Origin: an uncultured Clostridia bacterium
Lineage (GTDB): Bacteria > Bacillota > Clostridia > Lachnospirales > Lachnospiraceae
DNA: 23,787 nt
Assembly (NCBI GenBank): GCA_946611595.1
Contig: CAMODY010000009.1
Span: 1-23,787, forward strand
Direction of reading: 5' to 3'
Shown: in pieces, positions 15,356-23,227 of the stretch
How positions within the stretch are numbered: position 1 is the first letter of the stretch
How the letters are laid out: every line of letters begins with the position of its first letter
Notes under the pieces: model-generated
What the model was told of the DNA's origin: nothing
What the model saw: only the letters and a program-made list of their open reading frames with translations
Database searches by the model: none
Translations under genes and position numbers: made by a program

Positions 15356-16804
15356 ATGAAAATCAGAACCAGATATGCTCCAAGCCCAACAGGCAGAATG
15401 CATGTAGGAAATTTAAGAACGGCTTTATATGAATACCTGATCGCCCGTCATGAAGGCGGTGACTTTATTCTTCGTATCGAAGATACCGACCAGGAACGTT
15501 TCTTTGAAGGTGCATTAGAGATCATCTATAACACCCTTGAAGAGACAGGACTTGACTATGATGAAGGTCCGGATAAGCCGGGTGACTGCGGTCCATATGT
15601 ACAGTCGGAGCGTGTTGAGGCCGGAATCTATATGGACTATGCTAAAAAGCTGGTCGAAAAAGGCGAGGCATATTACTGCTTCTGTACAAAAGAGCGTCTT
15701 GAGTCTTTAAAACAGACGGTTGCAGGAAAAGAGATCATGCTTTATGACAAGCATTGCCTGCATCTTTCCAAAGAGGAAGTAGAAGCAAAGCTTGCAGCCG
15801 GAGAACCGTTTGTCATCAGACAGAATATTCCGAATGAAGGAAAGACCTCCTTCTTTGATGATATCTACGGCGAGATCACAGTAGACAATGCAGAACTGGA
15901 TGATATGATCCTGATCAAATCGGATGGATATCCGACCTATAACTTTGCAAATGTTGTAGACGATCATCTGATGGGAATCACACATGTTGTAAGAGGAAAT
16001 GAATACCTTTCTTCCACACCGAAATATATCCGTCTTTATGATGCATTCGGATGGGAACCGCCGGTATTTGTTCATCTTCCTTTGATCACAGATGAAGAAC
16101 ATCACAAGCTTAGTAAGAGATCCGGACACTCTTCTTTTGAAGATCTGGTAGAGCAGGGATTTTTACCTGAGGCGATCATCAACTTCGTAGCACTCCTTGG
16201 ATGGAGCCCGGAAGGAACAGAAGAGATCTTCTCCTTAAAGCAGTTGATCGAAGCATTTGACTATAAACGTGTTAATAAATCTCCTGCTGTTTTTGATATG
16301 GTAAAACTTCGTTGGATGAATGGCGAATATATCAAGAACATGGACTATGATGCATATAAGAAATATGCTCTTCCATACGTGGATCAGGCAGTAAAGAGAG
16401 ATGTTGATAAAGACAAGATCTTAGAACTGATGAAGACTCGTATTGAAGTGTTCACGGATATTCCGGAGAAGATCGATTTCTTTGATGAACTTCCGGAATA
16501 TGATGTGGCAATGTACACCCACAAAAAAATGAAGACGAATTCCGAGATCGCACTTGAAGTCTTAAAAGAGACACTGCCGATCTTAGAGGCGCAGGATGAT
16601 TATTCTTTAGATGCCCTGCATGATCTGATCATGAAATACATTGGAGAAAAAGGTGTTAAGAACGGTGTTGTTCTCTGGCCGCTGCGTACAGCTGTTTCCG
16701 GAAAACAATCCACTCCTGGCGGTGCATTTGAGATCATGGAGATCCTCGGAAAAGAAGAGTCCCTTGCAAGAATCCGTAAGGGAATTGAAAAATTAGAAGC
16801 TTAA
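15356..16804 (+). CDS. gltX: Glutamyl-tRNA synthetase
   Basis: This class I synthetase attaches glutamate to tRNA-Glu. At 482 residues it has the normal bacterial length. The N-terminus RTRYAPSPTGRMHVGN carries the HIGH-equivalent HVGN (16-19), RTALY follows at once, and the KMSKS-equivalent KLSKR is at 251-255. A zinc-type pattern is visible at YCFC and later CLH, as in E. coli GluRS. In Clostridia this enzyme may also charge tRNA-Gln for later amidation by GatCAB; the sequence alone does not settle whether it is discriminating. The start follows AGAGGTGA. The adenosyltransferase gene begins 61 bases after the stop with no terminator between, so the two may be co-transcribed. Confidence 0.96.
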   Translation: MKIRTRYAPSPTGRMHVGNLRTALYEYLIARHEGGDFILRIEDTDQERFFEGALEIIYNTLEETGLDYDEGPDKPGDCGPYVQSERVEAGIYMDYAKKLVEKGEAYYCFCTKERLESLKQTVAGKEIMLYDKHCLHLSKEEVEAKLAAGEPFVIRQNIPNEGKTSFFDDIYGEITVDNAELDDMILIKSDGYPTYNFANVVDDHLMGITHVVRGNEYLSSTPKYIRLYDAFGWEPPVFVHLPLITDEEHHKLSKRSGHSSFEDLVEQGFLPEAIINFVALLGWSPEGTEEIFSLKQLIEAFDYKRVNKSPAVFDMVKLRWMNGEYIKNMDYDAYKKYALPYVDQAVKRDVDKDKILELMKTRIEVFTDIPEKIDFFDELPEYDVAMYTHKKMKTNSEIALEVLKETLPILEAQDDYSLDALHDLIMKYIGEKGVKNGVVLWPLRTAVSGKQSTPGGAFEIMEILGKEESLARIRKGIEKLEA

Positions 16805-16865
16805 AGCTTAAATAGAAAAACTGAAACCACACTGCAAGTGACCTGAAATATAAGGAGAAAAGACA

Positions 16866-17405
16866 ATGCAGGATGAGAGAGGTTTAATACATATCTATAC
16901 CGGTGAAGGAAAAGGTAAGACAACAGCAGGTCTTGGCCTTTGTCTTCGGGCAGCCGGCAGCGGCATGAAGGTTTTGATCGCCAGGTTTTTAAAGACGAAT
17001 GATTCTGCAGAGCTTAAGGCCCTTGCAAAGTTTGACAATGTTGACCTGGTTGCTAATCAAAAGTCCTTTGGTTTTTCCAAAACATGGAAGAACGATCCGG
17101 GAAAAAAGATGCAGGCGGAAGAGTATTACAGCATGATGCTGGATGTGGCTCTTACACAGGCGGTAGAAGGCGATTATGATCTTTTGCTTTTAGATGAGAT
17201 CATTGCTTCCGTAAATCTTGAGGTCGTAGATAAAGATAAACTCCTGGATTTTCTAAAGAATAAACCGGAAAAACTGGAAGTGATCATGACCGGCCGAAAT
17301 CCGATCCCGGAACTTATAGAACTTGCGGATTATGTTTCTGAAATCAAAAAAGTAAAACATCCCTTTGATAAAGGGATCCTTGCCCGGGAGGGCATAGAAT
17401 ATTAA
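16866..17405 (+). CDS. cobO: Corrinoid (cob(I)alamin) adenosyltransferase, CobO/BtuR family
   Basis: The enzyme transfers the adenosyl group of ATP to the reduced cobalt of cobyrinic acid diamide or cobalamin, giving coenzyme B12 forms. The 179-residue protein has the family's modified P-loop GEGKGKTTAGLGLCLRAAG (GKGKTT at 15-20) near the N-terminus, then VLIARFLK, the DLLLLDEI segment (Walker B-like), and VIMTGRNPIPELIELADYVSEI, all hallmarks of CobO/CobA/BtuR. The start has AAGGAG. Its stop overlaps the stop of the opposite-strand helicase gene by 4 bases. No B12 riboswitch or other cobalamin gene is nearby, so it probably serves salvage or is simply scattered from its pathway. Confidence 0.93.
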   Translation: MQDERGLIHIYTGEGKGKTTAGLGLCLRAAGSGMKVLIARFLKTNDSAELKALAKFDNVDLVANQKSFGFSKTWKNDPGKKMQAEEYYSMMLDVALTQAVEGDYDLLLLDEIIASVNLEVVDKDKLLDFLKNKPEKLEVIMTGRNPIPELIELADYVSEIKKVKHPFDKGILAREGIEY

Positions 17406-18811
17406 AGTGCTTTCTTAAAAAAACAGTCCAGAAATCTTGAAGGGGCTGTTTTTTTATTGCGGATTTTTTCCGGGAAATAGATCTTAAGGCTTTCCGCAGC
17501 CCGCGTCATCGCAACATATAATATGCGGCGTTCCTCTTCAAGCGCATCTTTGGTATAGGATTTTTTTGCGGGGAGGATGCCTTCGCTTACATCCGGCAGA
17601 TACACATGACGAAACTCCAGTCCTTTTGCAGCATGAATTGTCATAAGCTGCACACAGGAGCTATGCTTTGTTAGAGAGGCCTCGCGGGATGCGCCTTTGT
17701 CATATTGCTGCATTGTTTCTGTTGTGATTCCATAATTAGCAAGGACTTTTTGAATCACAGGGAACTCGAGTGAACGCCTTAAAAGAATTGCAACTTCTCT
17801 TGGATTTGTGCCTTCTCTAAGCAGCTTTCGAATGTCCTTCGCTATGGATTCATATTCTGCAAGTTGATTTTTACACTTTCGGATTTGAACAATGCCAAAG
17901 GAGGAGCCATGCAGGCTTTCCATCTTCTTTTGTATCCGGCCTTTGTTCTGTATGATGATTTGATGAGAGCAATTTAAAACAGGGGCCGGGCAGCGGTAGC
18001 TTTTGATCAGTTTGATCAAAACTGCATCCGGGTAGTCGTTTAAGAATCTGCGCATGATCTTCGGAGATGCACCGCGGAAGGCATAGATACTTTGATCATC
18101 GTCACCGACTGCAAACAAGTTGTTCTGCGGAGCGGCAAGAATGCGAATAATCTGATATTGAAGAAGATTAATATCTTGGAACTCATCTACGAGAATATAA
18201 CGAAAGCGCTTTTGCCAATAGTTTCTGATATCTTCCCTTTCTGTTAATAGCTTAAGACACAACGAAAGCATGTCATCAAAATCAATCAGTTTCTGTTTCG
18301 TCAACGCAAGTGTATAGGCTTCATAGAGTTTGCGGAATTCCGCAGGAGTTACAACAGAAGAGATGAAACTTTCAGGCTTGCTTCCTCCTGATTTGACTTT
18401 GCTGATCTCATTGATCAATGCAGATGCAAAGTCGAAAGGATCTTCATATTCGATCTGGTCGTGATCTGCTGTATTTAACAGGATATTCTCCTTTTGATCT
18501 TCAGATACAATATTTGCGGAAGACAGGCCATAAGCCTGTTTTAAGATCATAAAAAAGATACTATGAAACGTACCGAAAAACGGAATATCGCTTCCGGGCA
18601 TGATGTTTAGAAAGCGCCGCTTCATATTGTCGGCAGCTTTCCTGGAAAAGGTGACAGCTAAGATCTTTCCTGCCGGAATCTGCGCTTGTTCAATCAGTGC
18701 GCAGATTCGGCTTACGATCACAGCTGTTTTTCCGGAGCCGGGGCCTGCAACGATCAAAGCCGGTCCGTTACTATGATGAATTGCCTGTACTTGTTCTTCG
18801 TTATATCTCAT
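17402..18811 (-). CDS. Compact UvrD/PcrA-like superfamily 1 DNA helicase
   Basis: This is an ATP-driven 3'-5' DNA translocase or helicase of the UvrD/Rep family. All core motifs are intact: Walker A GPGSGKT (23-29), Walker B LVDEFQD (207-213), motif III AVGDDDQSIYAFRG (234-247), motif IV KSYRCP (270-275), motif V TIHAAKGLEF (391-400) and motif VI LYVAMTRA (431-438). At 469 residues it is much shorter than PcrA or UvrD (about 720). Only about 115 residues separate motifs IV and V, so most of domain 2B, and the usual C-terminal tail, are missing. It is not broken: motifs and ends are clean. The protein begins MRYNEEQVQAIHH, the standard opening, but the ribosome site is weak. Its role is probably repair or replication-fork maintenance alongside a full-length PcrA. 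Confidence 0.9.
   Translation of the reverse strand: MRYNEEQVQAIHHSNGPALIVAGPGSGKTAVIVSRICALIEQAQIPAGKILAVTFSRKAADNMKRRFLNIMPGSDIPFFGTFHSIFFMILKQAYGLSSANIVSEDQKENILLNTADHDQIEYEDPFDFASALINEISKVKSGGSKPESFISSVVTPAEFRKLYEAYTLALTKQKLIDFDDMLSLCLKLLTEREDIRNYWQKRFRYILVDEFQDINLLQYQIIRILAAPQNNLFAVGDDDQSIYAFRGASPKIMRRFLNDYPDAVLIKLIKSYRCPAPVLNCSHQIIIQNKGRIQKKMESLHGSSFGIVQIRKCKNQLAEYESIAKDIRKLLREGTNPREVAILLRRSLEFPVIQKVLANYGITTETMQQYDKGASREASLTKHSSCVQLMTIHAAKGLEFRHVYLPDVSEGILPAKKSYTKDALEEERRILYVAMTRAAESLKIYFPEKIRNKKTAPSRFLDCFFKKAL
17417..17455. terminator. Intrinsic terminator inside the helicase coding end
   Basis: AAAAAAACAGTCC (17417-17429) pairs with GGGCTGTTTTTTT (17443-17455) over 13 positions, one of them a G-U, around a 13-base loop. 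The T7 run makes it a good terminator for cobO on the plus strand. The sequence is symmetric enough to work on the minus strand too, where the T-run falls just before the helicase stop codon. Confidence 0.75.
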
Positions 18812-18846
18812 TTGCTTCGGTTCATAATTTCAGCTTGTTTTCTAGC

Positions 18847-18875
18847 ATTTTACAAGAGGAAAAGGTAGACAGCAA
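18847..18875 (-). promoter_or_regulatory. Promoter of the compact helicase gene
   Basis: On the minus strand TTGCTG (18875-18870), 17 bases, then TAAAAT (18852-18847). The RNA would start near 18840, about 30 bases before the helicase ATG. Confidence 0.65.
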
Positions 18876-18888
18876 GAGCCTTAATGGC

Positions 18889-18918
18889 TTGCTTTTAAGG
18901 GGCGTAACATATTATAAT
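18889..18918 (+). promoter_or_regulatory. Promoter of the DUF3048 gene
   Basis: TTGCTT (18889-18894), 18 bases, then a perfect TATAAT (18913-18918), about 48 bases before the ATG. Its -35 box lies 13 bases from the -35 box of the opposite helicase promoter, and the two boxes form the arms of an inverted repeat. Confidence 0.7.
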
Positions 18919-18966
18919 ATTTCAGTTATTGTTTTGGCATAAAACAGCGATAGAGGAGAGAAAATA

Positions 18967-20085
18967 ATGAAGCGATTTATTCTGCCGATTTGTTTGTTTG
19001 CAGCCATCGTAATTATGGTTGTAGTGCTTGCGCTTCGGGGGAAAAAAGAAGAGGTGGTTCCGGAGTCGGAAGTTGTGACAACAACTACAGAAGCCGAGAC
19101 TTATCCGGAGTGGTACACAGGCAATCTGAACCGGCTGACAGGCATCATGGATCTTCCGGATGAAGCTGTCGGAAAGAGGCCTGTTGCTGTCATGATCAAT
19201 AACATCAGTGATGCGATGCCGCAGTATGGAATTGAGGCAGCAGACATCATGTTTGAAATGCCGGTCGAATGGGATCTGACCCGAATGATGGCCATTTATC
19301 CGGATTATTTAGCGCTTCCTGATATTTGCTCGATCCGAAGCTGCAGATATTATTTCCCTGCAGTTGCCTCTGCGTTTGACAGTGTCTATGTCCATTGGGG
19401 ACTGGATGATTCAATCGCCGACTATTTCTATTCTCTTGATATTGACCGCTATGACCTGGATGCTGAAATGTATCTGGATTCCCTTGCAGGGCGTGACCAA
19501 AACCGCCTGGATCAGGGATATGCCTGGGAGCACACTTCCTTTATGCATGGCAATATGCTGCCGCAGTTTTTGCAGGATGACGGCGTGGATATGAATATCA
19601 ATCCGGATAGAGCCGGGGCAGCTTTTAACTTTACAACAAGTGAAGAGCCGATCAACCCGTCATCAGAGGAATGTACCCGCGTAGATATCTTCTTTGGTAA
19701 TCAATGGGCACATTTTGATTATGATCCTGTAAGTAAAACGTATAAAAAGTTAAACAACGGTGAAAGTCAGATCGACCAGCATACCGGAAACCAGCTTTCC
19801 TTTACCAATGTGTTTGTACTGGAGACCGAGATTTGGCTTAGAGAAGATGGATACCATAAGGGAATTGACTGGAATGGCGGTGACTGGACGAAAGGTTATT
19901 ATATCTCAAACGGATATGCAAAACCGATCACCTGGTCAAAAGCGGATGAATATTCCATGATCAAATTCTGGAACCAGGATGGGAGTGAAGTAGAAGTCAA
20001 TAAAGGAAAATCCTATATTGCTTTCACACCTTTTGATACGGTGGAATTAAACAGTTCTTATGTAGATGAAAACCAGGACTGGTAA
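18967..20085 (+). CDS. DUF3048 (YerB-like) membrane-anchored extracytoplasmic protein
   Basis: This 372-residue protein begins with a membrane anchor (residues 3-23, PICLFAAIVIMVVVLAL) followed by a charged, threonine-rich linker, so the bulk lies outside the membrane. There is no lipobox, unlike the B. subtilis lipoprotein YerB. The DUF3048 pattern is clear: LNRLTGI, then RPVAVMINNISDAMPQYGIEAADIMFEMPVEWDLTRMMAIY, then the CSIRSCRYYF segment (usually 'GPVRSAR.YF') and VYVHWG. The C-terminal half, ending FTPFDTVELNSSY, matches the family's second domain. The molecular function of the family is not established. GAGGAGAG precedes the ATG. The next gene follows after 52 bases with no clear terminator. 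Confidence 0.88.
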   Translation: MKRFILPICLFAAIVIMVVVLALRGKKEEVVPESEVVTTTTEAETYPEWYTGNLNRLTGIMDLPDEAVGKRPVAVMINNISDAMPQYGIEAADIMFEMPVEWDLTRMMAIYPDYLALPDICSIRSCRYYFPAVASAFDSVYVHWGLDDSIADYFYSLDIDRYDLDAEMYLDSLAGRDQNRLDQGYAWEHTSFMHGNMLPQFLQDDGVDMNINPDRAGAAFNFTTSEEPINPSSEECTRVDIFFGNQWAHFDYDPVSKTYKKLNNGESQIDQHTGNQLSFTNVFVLETEIWLREDGYHKGIDWNGGDWTKGYYISNGYAKPITWSKADEYSMIKFWNQDGSEVEVNKGKSYIAFTPFDTVELNSSYVDENQDW

Positions 20086-20137
20086 AGCATGAAAAACTGC
20101 TGTTAATAAAATTTAGTGACAGAGAAAGAAGGACTTT

Positions 20138-21355
20138 ATGAACAAAGAACAGATCACAGAAAAATTACAGAAATATGAGCAGATGCAGCTCTTAAGATTC
20201 TATGATGAACTTTCAGAAGAAGAGCAACAGGGCCTCTTAGGTGAGATCGACCGGATCGATTTTGATATGATCGATATTCATCATAAAAATGAAGAAGCAG
20301 GAACGATCACTCCGCTTGGCGCTATGACCTTAGAGGAGATTCAAGAGCAGAAAGAAAAAATTACAGATGCAGGTATTAAGGCAATCAAAGAATGTAAGGC
20401 TGCTGCTGTACTTTTAGCTGGCGGACAGGGAACTCGTTTAGGCCTTGATGGTCCAAAAGGAACATTAAATGTCGGAGAGACAAGGGAACTCTATATCTTC
20501 CAGTGTCTGGTTGAGACTCTTTTAAAAGTGAAAGAGGCAGCAGATGCATGGGTTCCGCTTCTTATTATGACATCCGATAAAAATGATGCGGCAACCAGAG
20601 CCTTCTTTGAAGAACATAATTACTTTGGCTATAACAAAGACTATGTTTTCTTCTTTGTTCAGGAGATGGCGCCTTCAACTGATTATGACGGCAAGGTTTA
20701 TCTGGAAGAGAAAAACCATATTTCACTTTCTCCGAATGGAAACGGCGGCTGGTTTATCTCTTTAAAGAAAGCAGGACTTTTAGAGAAGATCAAAGACATG
20801 GGCGTAGAATGGCTTAATGTTTTTGCAGTTGATAATGTTCTTCAGAAAATGGTAGACCCGGCATTCTTAGGCGCAACGATCCTTTCCGGTCAGCCGATCG
20901 GTGCAAAGGTCGTACGCAAAAATGCACCGGATGAAAAAGTCGGTGTTATGTGCCTTAGAAACGGACACCCGTCTATCGTAGAATACTATGAACTGACAGA
21001 TGAGATGATGACAGAGAAAAACGAAGCAGGGGAACTTGCTTACAACTTTGGCGTCATCCTGAACTATCTCTTCCGCGTAAAAGAGCTGGAAGAAACCGCA
21101 GATAAGAATCTTCCGCTTCATATCGTAAGCAAGAAGATCCCGCATATCGATGAGGCAGGAAATCATATCAAACCGGAAGAGCCGAACGGATATAAGTTTG
21201 AGACCTTAGTTCTGGATATGATTCAGATGATGGATGGCTGCCTGGTATTCGAAGTAGACAGAAGCAAAGAATTCGCGCCGATCAAAAACATGCATGGCGT
21301 AGATTCTTTAGACAGTGCAAGAGAAATGTTAAAAGCAAACGGCGTAGAGCTGTAA
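20138..21355 (+). CDS. UDPGP-family UDP-sugar pyrophosphorylase (UAP1-like)
   Basis: The family joins UTP to a sugar-1-phosphate, giving UDP-GlcNAc, UDP-GalNAc or UDP-glucose. The 405-residue protein has the signature LAGGQGTRLGLDGPKG (93-108), and matches to eukaryotic UAP1/AGX1 follow: SPNGNGGWF, LNVFAVDNVLQKMVDPAFLG, GAKVVRKNAPDEKVGVM and the late NGYKFETLVLDM. It therefore belongs to the UDPGP type 1 family and not to bacterial GlmU or GalU. The substrate cannot be read from sequence; N-acetylhexosamine-1-phosphate or glucose-1-phosphate are the choices. GAAGGA precedes the ATG. It lies between the DUF3048 gene and argS in the same direction. Confidence 0.88.
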   Translation: MNKEQITEKLQKYEQMQLLRFYDELSEEEQQGLLGEIDRIDFDMIDIHHKNEEAGTITPLGAMTLEEIQEQKEKITDAGIKAIKECKAAAVLLAGGQGTRLGLDGPKGTLNVGETRELYIFQCLVETLLKVKEAADAWVPLLIMTSDKNDAATRAFFEEHNYFGYNKDYVFFFVQEMAPSTDYDGKVYLEEKNHISLSPNGNGGWFISLKKAGLLEKIKDMGVEWLNVFAVDNVLQKMVDPAFLGATILSGQPIGAKVVRKNAPDEKVGVMCLRNGHPSIVEYYELTDEMMTEKNEAGELAYNFGVILNYLFRVKELEETADKNLPLHIVSKKIPHIDEAGNHIKPEEPNGYKFETLVLDMIQMMDGCLVFEVDRSKEFAPIKNMHGVDSLDSAREMLKANGVEL

Positions 21356-21405
21356 GGCATTTAAAAGTGCAGACATTATAAAAATAAAACAGACGGAGCA
21401 GATGA

Positions 21406-23175
21406 ATGAAAAAAATACTGGATCTGATAACGGAAGAATTAAAAGAAGCGTTTGCAAAAGCAGGATATCCGAATGATAAAGTGACGGCAACTGTCTCAAA
21501 CCGTCCGGACCTTTGCGAGTATCAGTGCAATGGGGCTATGCCTCTTGCAAAGGAAGCGCATAAGGCGCCGCTTCAGATCGCCGAAGAAGTTTGCAGTTTC
21601 TTAAAAGACAGCAAGAGCTTTTCTCTGGCGGAAGCAGTAAAACCGGGATTTATCAACCTGAACATCACAGGGGACTTCCTTTCTGATTATGTCAATCAGA
21701 TGGCCACAGCAGATAAGTTCGGCTATGAAGAAGAGGAAAACCCGGTCAAAGTCCTGGTCGATTATGGCGGACCGAATGTTGCTAAGCCGCTTCATATCGG
21801 ACATCTCCGCGCAGCGATCATCGGAGAGAGCATTAAGCGGATCTGCCGCTTTACGGGACATGAGACCTTAGGCGATGTTCACCTTGGCGATTGGGGACTT
21901 CAGATGGGACAGATCATTGCGGAGCTGAAAGTCCGCGAGCCGGATCTTCCGTATTTTGATGAGTCTTTTGAAGGAGAATATCCAAAGGAGGCTCCGTTTA
22001 CGATCTCAGAACTTGAAGAGATCTATCCGACTGCAAGTAAAAAATGCAAAACAGAATCCGATACTTATGATGCTGCTTTCGCAGAAGCTGCACATCAGGC
22101 AACGGCTGAGCTTCAGCATGGAAAGCCGGGCTACCGTGCAATCTGGCAGCATATTATTAATATCTCTGTTGCGGACCTTAAAAAGAATTATGATAATCTG
22201 GATGTTCACTTCGACCTTTGGAAAGGCGAAAGTGATGTCCAGAAATATATCCCGGACATGGTAGAAAAGATGAAGACGGATGGCTTTGCTTATGAAAGCG
22301 AAGGCGCCCTCGTTGTAGATGTAGCAGAGGAGAGCGATAAAAAAGAGCTTCCTCCATGCATCATCGTAAAATCTGACGGGGCAACGCTTTACAGCACGAC
22401 AGACCTTGCGACTTTGGTAGAGCGTATGGAATTATTCGCGCCGGGTTACGTGATCTATGTTGTTGATAAACGTCAGGGACTTCATTTTGAGCAAGTCTTC
22501 CGTACTGCAAGAAAGACAGGCATTGTTCCGGAGGATGAAAAGCTGTTCTTCTTAGGATTTGGAACGATGAATGGTGTTGACGGTAAACCGTATAAAACAA
22601 GAGATGGCGGTGTTATGCGTCTTGAAACTTTGATTGCAGAGATCAATGAGGCTGTCCTTGAGAAGATGAAAGAAAACCGCGAGTTTGAAAGTAGTGAAGC
22701 AGAAGAGACTGCAAAGATCATCGGTCTTGCCGCTTTGAAATACGGTGATCTTTCCAACCAGGCAACCAAGGATTATATCTTTGATATGGAGCGCTTTACT
22801 TCCTTTGAAGGAAATACCGGACCGTACATTTTATATACGATCGTGCGTATCAAATCGATTCTTTCCAAGTATGGAAAAGAGCCGTCCGGAAAAGTCGTAT
22901 TTACCGGAGAAAAGACAGAAAAGGATCTGATGATGAAGCTTACGATGTTCAGCCAGACGATCGATTCCGCATACGAAGAGTGTGCGCCGCATAAGATCTG
23001 TTCTTATATTTACGACCTGGCGAATGCTTTTAACAGCTTCTATCATGAAGTCCGGATCTTAACCCAGGAAGATGAGGGTAAAAAGGATAGCTATTTAAGC
23101 CTTCTGCTTCTGACACAGAGAGTATTAGAGCAGTGTATTGATCTGCTTGGATTCTCAGCTCCTGAACGCATGTAA
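21406..23175 (+). CDS. argS: Arginyl-tRNA synthetase
   Basis: This class I synthetase charges tRNA-Arg. It has 589 residues, a normal length. The N-terminal Add-1 domain (about 1-115) precedes the catalytic motif VDYGGPNVAKPLHIGHLRAA, with HIGH at 130-133. As in most ArgRS, the canonical KMSKS is not obvious; YKTRDGGVMRL occupies the site. VHLGDWGLQMG, SDGATLYSTTDLA and the terminal anticodon-binding helices ending LGFSAPERM confirm the assignment. A GGAG lies ahead of ATG 21406. lepA follows after 52 bases. Confidence 0.97.
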   Translation: MKKILDLITEELKEAFAKAGYPNDKVTATVSNRPDLCEYQCNGAMPLAKEAHKAPLQIAEEVCSFLKDSKSFSLAEAVKPGFINLNITGDFLSDYVNQMATADKFGYEEEENPVKVLVDYGGPNVAKPLHIGHLRAAIIGESIKRICRFTGHETLGDVHLGDWGLQMGQIIAELKVREPDLPYFDESFEGEYPKEAPFTISELEEIYPTASKKCKTESDTYDAAFAEAAHQATAELQHGKPGYRAIWQHIINISVADLKKNYDNLDVHFDLWKGESDVQKYIPDMVEKMKTDGFAYESEGALVVDVAEESDKKELPPCIIVKSDGATLYSTTDLATLVERMELFAPGYVIYVVDKRQGLHFEQVFRTARKTGIVPEDEKLFFLGFGTMNGVDGKPYKTRDGGVMRLETLIAEINEAVLEKMKENREFESSEAEETAKIIGLAALKYGDLSNQATKDYIFDMERFTSFEGNTGPYILYTIVRIKSILSKYGKEPSGKVVFTGEKTEKDLMMKLTMFSQTIDSAYEECAPHKICSYIYDLANAFNSFYHEVRILTQEDEGKKDSYLSLLLLTQRVLEQCIDLLGFSAPERM

Positions 23176-23227
23176 GTTGGCATAACTATTTCGCGAACTA
23201 CTATTACATTCACAAGAAAGAATATTT

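Noticed and set aside
23176..23227. TTCGCGAA palindrome between argS and lepA
   Set aside because: Short, isolated palindrome without promoter or terminator context; likely chance.
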